Position numbers and translations under genes: made by a program | NCBI GenBank assembly: GCA_037127315.1 | Contig: JBBBDQ010001157.1 | Coordinates: 158,501 to 222,500 of the forward strand | Source: Ascarosepion bandense | Taxonomy: Eukaryota > Mollusca > Cephalopoda > Sepiida > Sepiidae | Direction of reading: 5' to 3' | Length of the DNA stretch: 64,000 nucleotides | Notes under the pieces: model-generated | The model's database searches: none | What the model saw: the letters and a program-made list of their open reading frames with translations, nothing else | Told to the model about the DNA's origin: nothing | Shown here: one piece after another, positions 43,525-55,417 of the stretch | Position numbering within the stretch: the stretch's first letter is position 1 | How the letters are laid out: the number at the start of each line of letters is the position of its first letter

Positions 43525-44719
43525 TTAGGACGTTTAATAAGTTCTCACTGTTTTCCAACAGGTGACGTTCCCAGAAATTGGTGTGTGTAGTTTCAGATGG
43601 TAACCTATATATAAGAAATTACTAATGCAACCTTGAAATTCAGTGTATGTCATTTTGTCGAAGTGTAAACAACTTTGTTTATCATAGCGTTAAACATGTC
43701 AGATTTCGTGCGGAGAATTTTACTGCAATACTGCGATCATGCTCTGTCAAAAACAACATGCAGAATTTGGTTTAGATACGTAAAAAAATAATGATTTTAT
43801 GTTGAAGATAAAGAACGCTTTTGAGTATCGAAAAAGTTTGAAGACTATGAAGTCGAGGTATTATTTCATGAAGATTCATGTCAGGCGGAAGCTAAACTTG
43901 CAGAATCATTAGAAGTTGATCATAAAACAGTTTTGAAACGTTTGAAAGCATTAGGGAGGATTCAAAAGCACGAAAATTGGGTGTCGTACGAGTTGAAGCC
44001 GAACGACGTCGAACGACCTGTTGTCACGTTTGAACAGCTGCTTCAACGGCAGAAAAGAAAAGTTTTTTTGCATCGTATCGTGACTGATTATGAAAAGTGG
44101 ATACATTACGATAACCCTAAGCGTAGAAGATCGTGGCCTAAGCTCGGCCATGCATCAACATCGGCGGCAAAACCGAATATTTATAATTTGAAGCTTCTGC
44201 TCTGCATTTGGTGGGATCAACTGGGTGAAGATTATTGTGAGCTGCTCAAACTGATCAAAACGATCACAAAGATCGTTGTCGAATACAGTTGGTGCGTTTG
44301 AGCCGGGCATTGTAGAAAAAACGGCAACCATACGAGCAGAGACACGACAAAATGATTTTGCAACGTGACAACGCGGGCCACATGTTACAACACGGGTGAA
44401 AACCTAGTTGGAAACGCTTAAAAGTGAAGTCCTACCTCACCTGCCGTATTCACCAGACATTGGCTCGTTCGATCATCACTTGTTTCGATCGATGACCCAG
44501 CAGCACTTTCATTCTTATGAAGATGCCAAAAAATGGGTCGACTCATGGTTAGCCTCAAAAGATGTGTCATTTTTTCCAACGTGGAATTCAAATGTTACCA
44601 GAAAAGTGGAAAATGTAGTGGCTAGCAATTGGTAATATTTTCAGTGACATGTTTCGTACTAATTTTTGAAAAAGAAACTTTTCAAGAAAAATTCAGCTAG
44701 AACTTATTCAAGGTCTTAA
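43525..44719 (+). mobile_element. Near-complete mariner transposon with inverted ends
   Basis: Left tip TTAGGACGTTTAATAAGTTC; right tip, on the opposite strand, TTAAGACCTTGAATAAGTTC. TA flanks both sides (43523-43524, 44720-44721), the mariner target. Length about 1195 bp is close to full size. Transposase begins near 43696 (MSDFVRRI), then LSKTTCRIWFRYV, YEVEVLFHEDSCQAEAKLAE, KRLKALGRIQKHENWVSYEL, HRIVTDYEKWIHYDNPKRRR, LQRDNAGHM and SPDIGSFDHHLFRSM. The first catalytic block, normally GDEKW, reads DYEKW, removing the Asp, and stops and a frameshift follow, so it is inactive. Confidence 0.88.
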
Positions 44720-44794
44720 TATAAAAAATATATATAATAATATATAATTTATAATAATTTATAAGAAAAGTGCGAGAAACGTTTTGTTTAAAGC

Positions 44795-44798
44795 GTAA

Positions 44799-44840
<42 letters not shown>
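44795..44840. repeat. (ATT)n microsatellite
   Basis: About 42 bases of ATT, followed by an ATTAATAATAATAAT inverted stretch. Confidence 0.9.
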
Positions 44841-44841
<1 letters not shown>

Positions 44842-44869
44842 TTATTAATAATAATAATTGCTTTTTTGT

Positions 44870-46255
44870 ATAATATATTAAGTGTCTATAATGGTATTTC
44901 TGTCACTACACGTGTTTCGAATCCAAACAGGCAAATAAACTTGTGACTTTACATATCGAGATCTGTTTGCCTTTCTGACAGCCTAAAATACCGTGTATAT
45001 ATCGATAAGATTTCGGTGAGCACTCCAGAAAGTTAATATGCGTGCGTGCTTGTTGTTTTTTTCACACTCGGCCGTTAAATCTCTTCCGTTCTGGGAATTA
45101 TATATATATATATATGCAATATTTTATTATAAATGGTTATAATAAAAACATTTTACATCACTACGCAAAAGCTTTTGTGTTTCAATACAATGACTTGTAC
45201 TTTGTTAGGAGATGGTTGGTAACTGGTGATAAATATGACTTATGAAAATTTAAAAACAATTCGTTACGATTTTTTCGGCAGTTAAAGTGGGTGCATGCAG
45301 CCAGAATTAAAAATGTTCTTGTGGGTATGTCTCGATTAACCAATAGAAAGTCAGATCTATGTTAAATAGGAAAATAAGGTTAGCAGGTGAATGTGGGTGA
45401 GTAATTTTAACAGGTCACGACAAGCCGGAGTTTATTGTTGCTATCATTGGGGATTGTGGATGGTTATATGGCCATAATAAATCTGTCATGTGTGTAGCCG
45501 AATATGGCGTTCTTTTTGTTGATATTTATTTTTGGAAGTGTCTTACGGGTGCCTGTTGATGAGATGAGAACTGTGGAATATCTATATAGGATGCTCATAA
45601 TATTAAATAGTCGACAAAACATAGCAATATATAAGTTAAGTAAAACAAATAAAGTAATAATCTGTAGATGGTAGACGGTTACATACAAATTAAATAATGC
45701 CTATAAGATAGTGATATGTAATCGTTTTTTTGCAGCCGAAATTTTAAATCTATATTTTAAGGTAAACGATAGACTGTGTATAAAAATACAAAAACCTTCT
45801 GCAAGCATTGGATCACGAAGTTGCTTCAAACATGGCGAAGGTTACTAGAACGAAAGACCACTTTTCGTAAGTTAGCAGTGGCATCAGTTTTGAAGATTAA
45901 ATATTTAATACATTATTATTTTTAAGACTTTTATTCTTATTTGCTGACGTTTTATGAGCAATGATCAACGTTTCCAAAGTCATGTCATTTTGTTCTGCCA
46001 CGAGCAACTACTGTCAATTACTAACAATTAAATTATACAAAAAAAATTTTTCGAAATATTTTTTCGGTGAAAATCTTTACAAGAAAATGAAACTTGTGCA
46101 CGTTTTTATTTATGGCTCGGAGTGAAAAGTTGCACAATGATATTTGTCACTTTCGATATATTTTCATTTGTTTATTAAAAATTTTATTGTTGGTAATTCT
46201 GGTTTTATATTTTTTCTGTTAGTGTTCTCCGACATTATTTATTTGATATATATCG
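44870..46255. other. No gene recognised
   Basis: The minus strand around 44880-44990 reads GGATTCGAAACACGTGTAGT and contains GGCAAAC/GTTTGCC inverted words, like a PLE end. The remainder shows no motif; frames at 45042 and 45464 are unassigned. Confidence 0.35.
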
Positions 46256-46328
46256 CTACAAACACAGGCGCACAGTCATAGCCAAGATTTTACACATATA
46301 GGCATAATTATACGCACATATATGTATG

Positions 46329-46366
46329 TGTGCGTGTGTGTGTGTGTGTGTGTGTCTGTGTGTGTG
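46329..46366. repeat. (GT)n microsatellite
   Basis: About 38 bases of GT with one C interruption. Confidence 0.9.
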
Positions 46367-46479
46367 TAAGTGTATTTCAGTCGTGTATTCAAAAAGTTTG
46401 AGAATTTGAATAGTACACTTAAACGAAGCTAAAGCGTACGTTCTTATATATGAAATGATAAAAAAGAGCAAGGAACAGT

Positions 46480-46655
46480 GTTTAAACCATTAAAAGACGT
46501 TTCTTACTAGTAGAAGTATTTTACACGCAAAGGAAGACGAATAAAGTTAGACAAGAGAGATGAAAGAAAGATTATGAAATTTTAGGTGGACAATCCAAAA
46601 TTAACAGGCAGATATGTGAGGAATGAATGCAGTCTTAAAAGTAAGGTTTAAATTG
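46480..46655 (+). pseudogene. Tc1-like transposase HTH remnant
   Basis: Across frames the plus strand reads KLDKRDERKIMKF.VDNPKL and TGRYVRNECSLKS, matching the paired-like DNA-binding part of Tc1-like transposases (K-S-RDER-I---V--NPK-T----). A similar piece is at 50930-51070. No catalytic part follows because a LINE tail begins. Confidence 0.5.
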
Positions 46656-46714
46656 AAAGGGCCTCATTTTTTCTTTTTAATCGTTTCACCACAAACACGG
46701 TAATGGCGATGTTA

Positions 46715-49690
46715 TTTGACTCTTTTGATGGTAAAATAGTTAGACCTTGACGCCAATCTAGTAGCAAGAGTAAATTCATGTCGTCGGGTTACCAGAGAAA
46801 AATGCTCATCAGAACAGAAACCGTGAAAATATTTGTGGAAAAGACAAAGGGAAGCCACATCCGGTCTGTGAGACAGGGACTGAATGCAATCTGCCAAGAC
46901 AGAACCGATTACATTACAGATCATCCTTTGGGTTTTTTTAGAACCTCGAGGTGAATAACAGCAGTACTCGACCAGATATGTGTTATGTCGCCAAGTATAA
47001 ATGAATAACTCAACAACAGAATCAGAATATAAGTTGTATTCCGCTGAAAGACGGTTAGCATGTACAGAAGTGATTAGTAATATTTACAATAGAAAGATAC
47101 AAGAGTCCAATCCGTCGTAAGACGTGTGTATACGTGATTACTTCCGGTACGCCACCGGAAGTGTGACTAACTCTTCACTGACTCGCACTGACTCTTCAGT
47201 AACTCATTAGAGACTCTCAAGTGACTCTCTACCGACTCTCTACGACTCATTATTGAGTTGTCCCTCCCAGTAAGGGCAACATGTGACACATGGTCAGTTT
47301 GGACTGGGATTTCCGGGCTATATGGCCCAGCCAAAAAATATCTGTCTATTTTTGCCCAGTCGTGTCTCTACCCTTCGGCGGAACCACGACTGGGTTACTG
47401 CTCTCTGCTCGGAAGCAGAGAGCGACCCCCCCCACCCGAAGGCAGAGAGCTGACAGTGTCGTAGAGTCGTCCAGCGACTCTCTACGACTGTATTTACTAG
47501 CCTTCCCACGCAAGGCTGGATGTGATACATGGTCATTTTATAGTGGGTATTCCCGGCCATATAGCCGAGCCAAAAAATGTATGTTTATTTTTGCCCAGTC
47601 GTGGTTCTACCCTTCGGCGGAACCACGACTGGGTTATTGCTCTCTGCTCGGAAGCAGAGAGCGCCCTCTACCCGAAGGCAGAGAGCTGACAGTGTCGTAG
47701 AGTCGTCAGTCTAGTGACTCTCTACCGACTCTCCTGTAGAGAATCCACAATTGCTATATATAGCAATGGGAACAGTCCATTTGTAGTCAAATAGGAGTGG
47801 CGCTCTAACAATATGACAACAGTATTCAATGCATGGTGAATAGCGGATTTATAAATGTGCAAAATGAATTCTGACGAGAAAAAATTTCTGGCTCTACAGA
47901 GTGACCCAAACTTCCTAACTGCAGTTATCGCTATAGATTCGACGTAGTCTTTCCATTTGGGGTCAGTTGAGAGAGTGAGGCCAAGGAGACACAGTGTATT
48001 GCATTCTAGGAGATTAGCGCCATCCGTTCTGAAGGAAGGTAGAAAAGTTTCTCTATGGCGGTTGAAGGTAGTATTAAAATTTCCTACTTCATTTTGGAAG
48101 TATTAAAATTTCCTACTTCATTTTGGAAGTATTAAAATTTCCTACCTCATTCCATCACAGACTGGAGGACCTTTTCAAGAGCAGCAGCAAGGTTTATTTT
48201 GTCAGCCTTGGCAGATTTATTATTGAGACGTGAGTAAATGGTGGTGTCATCTGCATATATGCCTACTTGGGAACTGATTACATGATAAAGATCATTGATG
48301 GAAATCAGGAAAATAGTAAGACCTTGGATAGTGCCTTGAGGGACGCTCGCGTTTGTTTGAAAGTTTCTGGAAGCTTGCCAGTTCAAAACGACCTTCATTT
48401 CACGATTTGATAGGAACGATCAAAGGATGAAATCGAGTAACTGTCCAGCTATACTGTAGCCCTGTAGCTTACACAGAAGACCAGCATGCCAAACCCTGTC
48501 AAACGCTTTCCAGAGCAATAGCTTGGGATTCACCGCTTTTATCAAGAGCTTGGGATATATATTCAGCGATGACCGTTAGCTCATCAGCGGTAGACCAAGT
48601 GAAACGGAAGATATATTGTTATTCAGAGAATAGGTTGGAAGATGTGTGATGTCTAACTATTTCAGTATCAATAATAGCCTTAAACACTTTGCCAAAAATC
48701 AGTAAGAGATTCAGAGGGTGACAATTAGGAGGAGGTTAGAGGGATGCCTAGAGTTCTTAAAACAGGAACTACAGAGGAGAACTTCCAACAAGCAAGAAAG
48801 TAGGTAGAAGTTGGGCAATAGAACAGAAGAGAGTTCAAGGGTACATTTCTTTAGGACGATGACTAAAATTCTATCATCTCCGCTTTCCTTATGGAAGACA
48901 AGCTTAGAGATTATGTTGGAAACCAGAAAATCGGCTGTGGGTAACCCAGACGAGTCAATTGTAGAGTTGAAAGAGAACTTGCAAGCAAGGCAATCAACCT
49001 TGTTATCTGTGGATGTGAGGACTTCAAATTGATTAAATAGAAGAGAGATTCTGTTGTTTAGCCCACTCTTTCAGAGCCGCCAGTAGTCCTTGGAACCAAA
49101 CCTGCGAGATGCTATATGCTGCTTCATTCTTTCAGCGAACAAAAGCTTAGCTTCGTTTAGGACACGCTTGCATTCATTACGAGCAGAGACAAAAATACAT
49201 ATATTGTCGATCAGATGTTTTGCATCGGTAAAGTCGGAAAAAGTGATTTCTGTTGGGAAACAGCGATCGAACATCAGGAGAAAACCAAGGAGATGAACAT
49301 GGTTTGAGTTGGAATTTCCTGGCTGATGAAAGCACTAATGCTGTTTTCTACAGAGGAGGAGGCCCCACACGGAACAGTCAAGAAAGGGAAGGGAACGGTA
49401 GAGAAAGAAAATATAGCTAACCGAATTGAGTAGAGCGGAGACATATATAAGAGTGAACTGAAGATTCAAGATAGATCACCCTAGCCAGAAGATATTCGCG
49501 GATATAAACTCCATGGCCATGCATGTAGATATTGGAGTCCTTCCCAAAGAAAAGAAATAACCAGAAATCGATAAATCAGACGAGGGGATTATAGAGGTAA
49601 AGTTAGTTTCACAGAGAGCTAGGATTTCTGGGGAATTTTCGTAGAGGATCGATTCCACATTTTAAAAATTTGGTACGTATATCACGGATG
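46715..49690 (-). pseudogene. Jockey/CR1-type LINE, nearly full ORF2, decayed and split
   Basis: Minus strand from 49658: ESILYENSPEILALCETNF and a GYFF region, the N-terminus of the APE-type endonuclease; KLLFAERMKQHIASRRFGSK, DYWRL (about 49090, linker); LPNLLLI-like RT fingers near 48720; KAFDRVWHAGL-like near 48490; ASVPQGTIQGLTIFLISIND and VGIYADDTTIYS (48240-48350, catalytic YADD box intact); thumb near 47900-48060 with a 29-bp tandem triplication (48071-48157); tail RPDVASLCLFHKYFHGFCSD near 46870. An 830-bp solo LTR (46981-47810) splits it. Many stops, so not active. Confidence 0.8.
46976..47815. mobile_element. 830-bp solo LTR nested in the LINE, 5-bp duplication
   Basis: 46981-47810 starts TGTTATGTCGCC and ends GCTCTAACA (TGTTA/TAACA inverted tips). 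Perfect 5-bp duplication ATATG flanks it (46976-46980, 47811-47815), and the LINE sequence is continuous when it is left out (CGACCAGAT... ACAGTATTCAATGCA as at 13870-13900). It has higher GC than its surroundings and repeated GACTCTCTAC words. A 239-base module occurs twice (first hairpin at 47355, second at 47594), each with a long hairpin (CCCAGTCGTGG...CCACGACTGGG) and a CTCTCTGCTCGGAAGCAGAG hairpin. A TATA-containing palindrome (TTGCTATATATAGCAA) lies at 47751-47766. No gag or pol. Confidence 0.88.
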
Positions 49691-49699
49691 CTGGAGAAA

Positions 49700-50780
49700 T
49701 AAATTTTGAGAGATTTAGGCTTTTTTGTTTGTCTGGTTTAGTTTTATATCTTTGATTGCGCATTGTCATGTTTTATTTAGTAAAGAGAGACCTAGAGCAT
49801 TAGTAGCAGACGGTCATAAAATGCGACATGTGTGGGAAGGAAACTGGTACATAGTGTAGCCCACTGAAAGAGCTTGCATGAGCACCCTTCCATGCACAAC
49901 ATGGCACTGCAAGAACCCTGATAGTATGGGACTGTGATCAGAGTAGCCTCTCAAGACGCTACGCAAAATTTCGGGCTCTTAACTACCAGTCGGAAGCAGC
50001 GACCATAAAACTGCCAATCCGCTACCCTCAGTATAAACAGACGTTGCCACCATCCACACAAGTCACAAACAACAAGGCTTGAGGAGAAGAAAAAGAACCG
50101 GGAACTACTTTCTGATCAGGAAGTCAAGGATGAACCTCCACTCACGCTCAAGAGAAGAGGAGGAGTACAAAACCGGGCGATAGGAGAGCATATTTTCCTA
50201 TTAAAAAGCAAATAAATAAAAAATAAATAAATCGATAAATAAAGAAAAGAAAAATAATAAAGAAAAATGTATTAAGTTTTAGTCAGGAAATCTATTACTA
50301 TTTCAGTAAAAGATAAAAAAACATATGCGAAAAAGTACAGTGAAGAGAAAAAGAAGAAACAAGTTTTCCTAAGGCCAATGCTGCTGAGTCTTAGGAGGAA
50401 ATGAGAGACAAGACAGCAAAGCCAGGTGTAAATAGAAAACGAGATCAATAGAGATTAATAGAACGTTGCCAAGAAACGTAAATTAAATTCGAATATTAGT
50501 TCGAATATTAAAAAAAGTATTTACCTTTTGTTGCAAGACAGGTCGGCAAACTAATCAGAATAAAACAAACACTATGCATTTCAATATATGAAAAAGGCTC
50601 TGGGTTAGGAGTGGCAATAGGTTAGTCGCTCGAAGAAACGAGGCTGCACCCAATGTAGAGGAGGCAGGTAACGAACACAGACCGAAGAAAAGAAGTGAAT
50701 TAAACAAGAAAGGAAAACAGGTCCTTTTGAACAAGTGTACGTCATTGTAATTGAATATTAGCTTGATTTTTTCACTAAAA
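49700..50780. other. Possible LINE 5' region; no gene recognised
   Basis: It lies upstream of the LINE endonuclease start on the minus strand, so part may be its 5' region or ORF1, but I see no RNA-binding motif. An A-rich tract (50205-50275) is present. Confidence 0.3.
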
Positions 50781-50782
50781 TC

Positions 50783-51101
50783 ATGGCTGAGTTTTGCTTA
50801 AAGAAAAGTGAAGATTATGACTTCGAAGAGGAAGATGAATTAAAGAGAGATAGCAAGGTGACTAGGGATTTTCAGAAACAGTGTTCAAACCATCCAAAAG
50901 ACGTTTATTGTTACTGGAAGTGTTTTAAGAAAACTGAAAATCAACAAAAGTTACAGAAAAGAGACGAAGAAAGATTGTGAGATTTTTGGTTGGTAATTCA
51001 AAAGTAAGAGCCAGACAAGTTTAGGATAAATTCAGGCTTATCAGTTGATACAGTACACAGAGTATTACAAAATAAATAACCAAAGACACAAACGGGTGTG
51101 T

Positions 51102-51149
<48 letters not shown>

Positions 51150-51640
51150 CAAACAAACAAACAAAAAAGAAAAAAACAAACAAAAAAACAAAAACATAAC
51201 CATAAAATTACCGAAGTGGTCAAAACAACATATGAATCTAATCATCGAATGCTATATTAGTTTACCATGGTCTAATCTTTTTCAGACTACAAAGATGGAG
51301 AAATTTTTCAGGATGACTTTGCTCTTTGCCAAACTACACGTGCAACATGAGGTTTTTTGTTGAAGAAAATGTTTAGCCTTTATAAGACTGGCCAGCACAC
51401 AGTCCTGATTTCAGTATAATTGAATCATTGTAGAGTGAAGTTAATAAAATTGCACCATCGAAAACCCCTCAATTTCCAAGAGCTTCGGGAATACTGGCAG
51501 GAAGAAGGGGAAAAATTTCGAATGAGAAAATATTGGCCATGTTCTACTCTATGCCACTTCAATCTGAGACAATTATTCGAGCCAATAGCAGCAACACTAA
51601 CTCCAAACGTTGGCATGTACTTTCTGTAATTATAAAGATC
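50783..51640 (+). pseudogene. Tc1-like transposase remnant with inserted poly-A
   Basis: Plus strand reads QKLQKRDEERL.DFWLVIQK and SGLSVDTVHRVLQNK (DNA-binding part, 50930-51075), then a 44-A tract (51105-51148) and AAAC repeats. From 51300 the catalytic part follows: DDFALCQTTRAT, DWPAHSPDFSIIESLWSEV (the Glu region, spread over frames) and FQELREYWQEEGEK, SMPLQSETIIRANSSNT. Tc1-like transposases are cut-and-paste enzymes. The poly-A tract likely marks a retroposed insertion or expansion. Confidence 0.6.
51105..51148. repeat. Poly-A tract, 44 bases
   Basis: A pure A run followed by AAAC/AAAG-rich sequence. The minus-strand Phe-rich frames over it are artefacts. Confidence 0.95.
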
Positions 51641-51930
51641 AGTGGGTCATTTAAGCGCCATACATGATAAACGCTTGGGCGATCATGTCTCGGAAGAAAC
51701 ATAAATGACTGTGCAGAGGATGTTCCTGCAGTAAGTTGCCATTACTTTTTGCGGTAGACTGGTTGCCAACCCACTCTGTCCAGCTATTTAACTCACTGCT
51801 AGATGGAGAAAATGTAATACCTTTTGAAGCGAGAATGATTAATACCATTTCCAAAGATAGGACTGTGTAAGTAAATACAAGGAATTCAACGGCTATGCGA
51901 TTTCTCGTTCCGGGTCGATATCCATTTTTG
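51640..51930 (-). mobile_element. SINE family 1, minus strand
   Basis: Contains CGCTTGGGCGATCATGTCTC, TTGCCATTACTTTTTGCGGT, AGACTGGTTGCCAACC and the pair GTAATACC/TTAATACC separated by about 30 bases, suggesting a small internal duplication. The head is decayed (GGTCGATATCC). Confidence 0.75.
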
Positions 51931-52138
51931 CTGGTAGCCCTGTATTTTTAAATGGCTTTTTTTCTGCATCACTATGCTTAAGATCATCTATCATTCACCA
52001 TAGAGCATTAAATAAAATACAGTAATTTGTTTTCTGGCCTCAAAGCTCATAAAATGTACTGAGACTGATAACCACTCTTGACTTTTGGGTAAAATTTGTT
52101 AATTTTCTTTGTGACCATTATAAAAATCGAAAAGAGAC

Positions 52139-52140
<2 letters not shown>
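51931..52140. other. No feature recognised
   Basis: Unique AT-rich spacer. Confidence 0.4.
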
Positions 52141-52186
<46 letters not shown>

Positions 52187-52350
52187 GAGATCAACTCCCA
52201 GCGTGCATGACCGAAGATTGCATTTAAGCATGAAGCAACCTATTACTGTAGGCTGGTGACCTCAATGACAGCATTTATATTTACATGCACACTATCCCTG
52301 GTATTGACCACTTTAATCCATATATATTTCATTCCTTAAACTAGATTTTT

Positions 52351-52383
<33 letters not shown>
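52141..52383. repeat. Two (TA)n tracts enclosing a unique spacer
   Basis: TA at 52141-52184 and 52356-52383. Confidence 0.95.
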
Positions 52384-52384
<1 letters not shown>

Positions 52385-52387
<3 letters not shown>

Positions 52388-52640
52388 TTAGTGCAAAAGA
52401 CTTGTCATTTTAACTGAGCAGGTTCATGCCGACCTCCAAGTTTGGTGAGTTCAATAAACCTAACTCCGATGAGTGAGGGCATCATAAAGGTGTTCTCGCG
52501 CAACTTGGAAGTCGGCAAGAACCTGCTCAGTTAAAGTGACAAATTCTTTGCCCTGAAACTATAACGCTCTATCTCCACCCCGATATCGAGCACTTTATAA
52601 TAAAAGCCGCTTTGCAAAATATCTTTCCTCGATAAAAAAA
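52385..52640 (+). repeat. Foldback repeat next to TA tract, copy 1
   Basis: Arms of about 55 bases: left AACTGAGCAGGTTCATGCCG, right CGGCAAGAACCTGCTCAGTT, with about 60 bases between them. The right side continues CTCTATCTCCACCCCGATAT, CGAGCACTTTA, also found in copy 2 at 53930-54120. Both copies begin right after a TA microsatellite. Confidence 0.8.
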
Positions 52641-53001
52641 TAAAAAAAAGAAGAAATCTCAGCACTAAACATTATCATAACTCAAGACGATATATATTAG
52701 CAAAATTAACGTAAAGATGATCAAGTTATTTGCGTATAAATGCAAAAAAAAACAAACAAAAAACAACAACAAACAAACAAACAAAAAAACAAAAAACAAA
52801 TAAAAACAACGTAGGATTTATGTATTTGTGCAATGTGCCGCACCCTCACGCACTTCTTGAGATCATTTTAGTATCTGTCTACTTTGTTCCGCTAAATATT
52901 TGCAACTTAAACTCAGCGCTGTTCAAGCCGTAGACTGGTGTTGTAGTGGTTCAGTCACTCCATGCTACCTCTAATGAGACCAAAAATCATTTATTAACCA
53001 T

Positions 53002-53004
<3 letters not shown>

Positions 53005-53062
<58 letters not shown>
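53005..53062. repeat. (TA)n(GA)n compound microsatellite
   Basis: TA about 33 bases, then GA about 25 bases. Confidence 0.95.
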
Positions 53063-53300
53063 TAACATAGAATGACATTGATTAGAATGAGGTCAAGATT
53101 TTCTCATTTGGTATTATTTCCGAAGCTTCTTGGCAGTAATTCCAAAGCTCTTAGAAATTTTGGATAGAGCAAATTTTATTCAATTCCCTTTACAATGATT
53201 TAATTAGATTGGAATAAGAACTGTTTTGGCCAGTCTTCCAAAGGCTGAACATTTTCTTTCACAAGAAATCTATATATGTTTGTGTGTTTGTGTGTATACG

Positions 53301-53303
<3 letters not shown>

Positions 53304-53366
<63 letters not shown>
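53304..53366. repeat. (CA)n microsatellite next to PLE end
   Basis: About 63 bases of CA, then AGATATATTTAGTGTATCGA, which is the PLE outer end. Confidence 0.95.
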
Positions 53367-53368
<2 letters not shown>

Positions 53369-53370
53369 TA

Positions 53371-53760
53371 TATTTAGTGTATCGAGGCAGCAAATAATTT
53401 TCTAAACATATACTATTAAATATAAGAGACAATGAATGTCTATTATTTTTAATCATGAGCCGTTCTAAACGTCGTATTTTGGCTTTAATTTTAGTTGAAA
53501 ATAAAGACATAAATTCTCCAACATTTAAATAATTTTTTATTAATTTGGTTTTAAGATTTCGGATCACATGAGCCATCTTCAGAGAGGTTATTAAGACGAT
53601 AATACAGTAACATCCGCCAAAAAAGTAGACAACTACTACTATCATTCGTTCGCGAACTGCTTATTACAACAAACACAATTGTCATCTTTGATAATGGCTG
53701 ATGTAAGCCGAAAGCTCAGAAAGGATTAAATAAAAAAACATGTATCAATATTGAGATATT
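53371..53760 (-). mobile_element. PLE terminal repeat, inverted pair remnant
   Basis: 53371-53600 is close to the left arm at 2380-2600. On the minus strand it encodes KMAHVIRNLKTKLIKNYLNV, GEFMSLFSTKIKAKIRRLER and ICLENYLLPRYT, ending in the CA repeat. At 53688-53725 GGCTGATGTAAGCCGAAAGC points the other way, a decayed opposite arm. So only the two ends of an element remain, head to head, with about 90 bases between. Confidence 0.7.
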
Positions 53761-53849
53761 CTTTCCTCTTTAAACGATATTGCTATTAAGATTATCAGAC
53801 GATATGAAAAAATTACATAAAGTAAATCGACAAAACTTGTCTATATTAT

Positions 53850-53855
<6 letters not shown>

Positions 53856-53931
<76 letters not shown>
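53856..53931. repeat. (AAT)n(TA)n compound microsatellite
   Basis: AAT about 35 bases, then TA about 42 bases. Confidence 0.95.
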
Positions 53932-53933
<2 letters not shown>

Positions 53934-54120
53934 TGCAAAGAGTTTGACAATTTAATTGAGCAGGTACCTTTATTTACTCAGTTAAAATGACAAACACTTT
54001 GTGCTGATCAACGCTCTATCTCCACCCAGACATCGAGCACTTTACGATAAAAAAAATAAAAACTGGTTGTCGAAATACATTTTATCAGTAAAACATCTGA
54101 AAAAACAAACTTGGCGCTAA
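53932..54120 (+). repeat. Foldback repeat next to TA tract, copy 2
   Basis: Shares AATTGAGCAGGTACC, CTCAGTTAAAATGACAAACA and CTCTATCTCCACCCAGACAT with copy 1, but its loop and part of the arms are deleted. Confidence 0.7.
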
Positions 54121-54382
54121 ACATTATCACAACCCAAAATTATAGATATATTTATATATATGTATGCGCACACATATAATTACAGAATTTAAGAAAAGCT
54201 AAACGAAAAAACATACAGAAAATATCATACTGTTCATTATTATATTTTAAAATCTCTCCATTTCTCTCTCTCTATATATAAAGAAAATTAAATTATTATT
54301 TTTAATTTCTTTTACATTAAATTAGTTTATTATGAATTTATTTGACACTACACTATTGTCACATACACGCACATACGCAAAC

Positions 54383-54387
<5 letters not shown>

Positions 54388-54434
<47 letters not shown>
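54388..54434. repeat. (TA)n microsatellite
   Basis: About 47 bases of TA at the left end of the Tc1-like element. Confidence 0.95.
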
Positions 54435-54438
<4 letters not shown>

Positions 54439-54732
54439 GGTAGAAAAAGTATTTAACACATAGGTTTTTTATAAATTTCACAAAAAATGTTCTATGTGAA
54501 ACCTTTGGCTTTCAAGTCATTTCAAGTTTCTACCCAACTTTTGCCCTTACAGCCAAATTTCTCCTATTCATCATGACCTGACCCTCTGAAAATCCATCCC
54601 TTAATTGTCTGGATATGTTAAAAATTGTGTTGTTTTTTAAGCTTCTATATATAATGATTCCTACCACAAAAAATTTCACTGGCTGACGAGGTGCTAATAA
54701 TATAATACCGAAACACAACAATATAAATATTA

Positions 54733-54800
<68 letters not shown>
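54733..54800. repeat. (CA)n(TA)n microsatellite
   Basis: About 57 bases of CA with one TA step, then a short TA run. Confidence 0.95.
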
Positions 54801-55417
54801 TTCAAATATTTTAATGAACATTGTCTAAGTAAAGATAGAGTAACATTGATAAACTTTGTTTTTATGTACTTTTATTGTCAATTTTCAAATTTGATTTTGT
54901 GCAAAAATTATTTAACAGAATTTGTTAATATTTAGTAGCATAAATTACAGCCGCTTGTCGTTTTATATAGTTTTTGACGAACTTCTTGCATTAAGGTTTT
55001 GGCAGTTTCATCCATTCTTCTTCACAAGCTTTCGTCAGTTTCTTGATATTTTTTTATCTCTTTCATGTAATCTGAACTTCAAGTTATCTCATAAATTTTC
55101 TATTGGATTGATATCCGGTGACTGGCTAGGCCAATCCAGAACATCAGTTTTATTTTTATTGAACCAGTATTGAGTTATATTAGCCCTGTGCTATTGATCG
55201 TTGTCCTGTTAAGATACAAAATCTCAATCAACCCCCGAAACTATGTACATTTTAATAGATGAGTTGATAAGATTTACTTGTATTTTGCTGCATTCATTCT
55301 TCCTTCGATGATTTTAATTTCTTCTACTCCATTATACAAAAAACAATCCCAAATCATAACACTTCCAGCACCATATTTGACTGTTGGGATGGTGTTTATC
55401 GGGTTGTATTCAGTTTC

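Noticed and set aside
47160..47260. Regularly spaced GACTC words that look CRISPR-like
   Set aside because: Units are short and irregular, the sequence is inside an LTR, and the genome is clearly animal.
47290..47700. 136-residue frame across the GC-rich hairpins
   Set aside because: It reads through both copies of a duplicated non-coding module inside a solo LTR; the translated repeats reflect the duplication, not a protein family.
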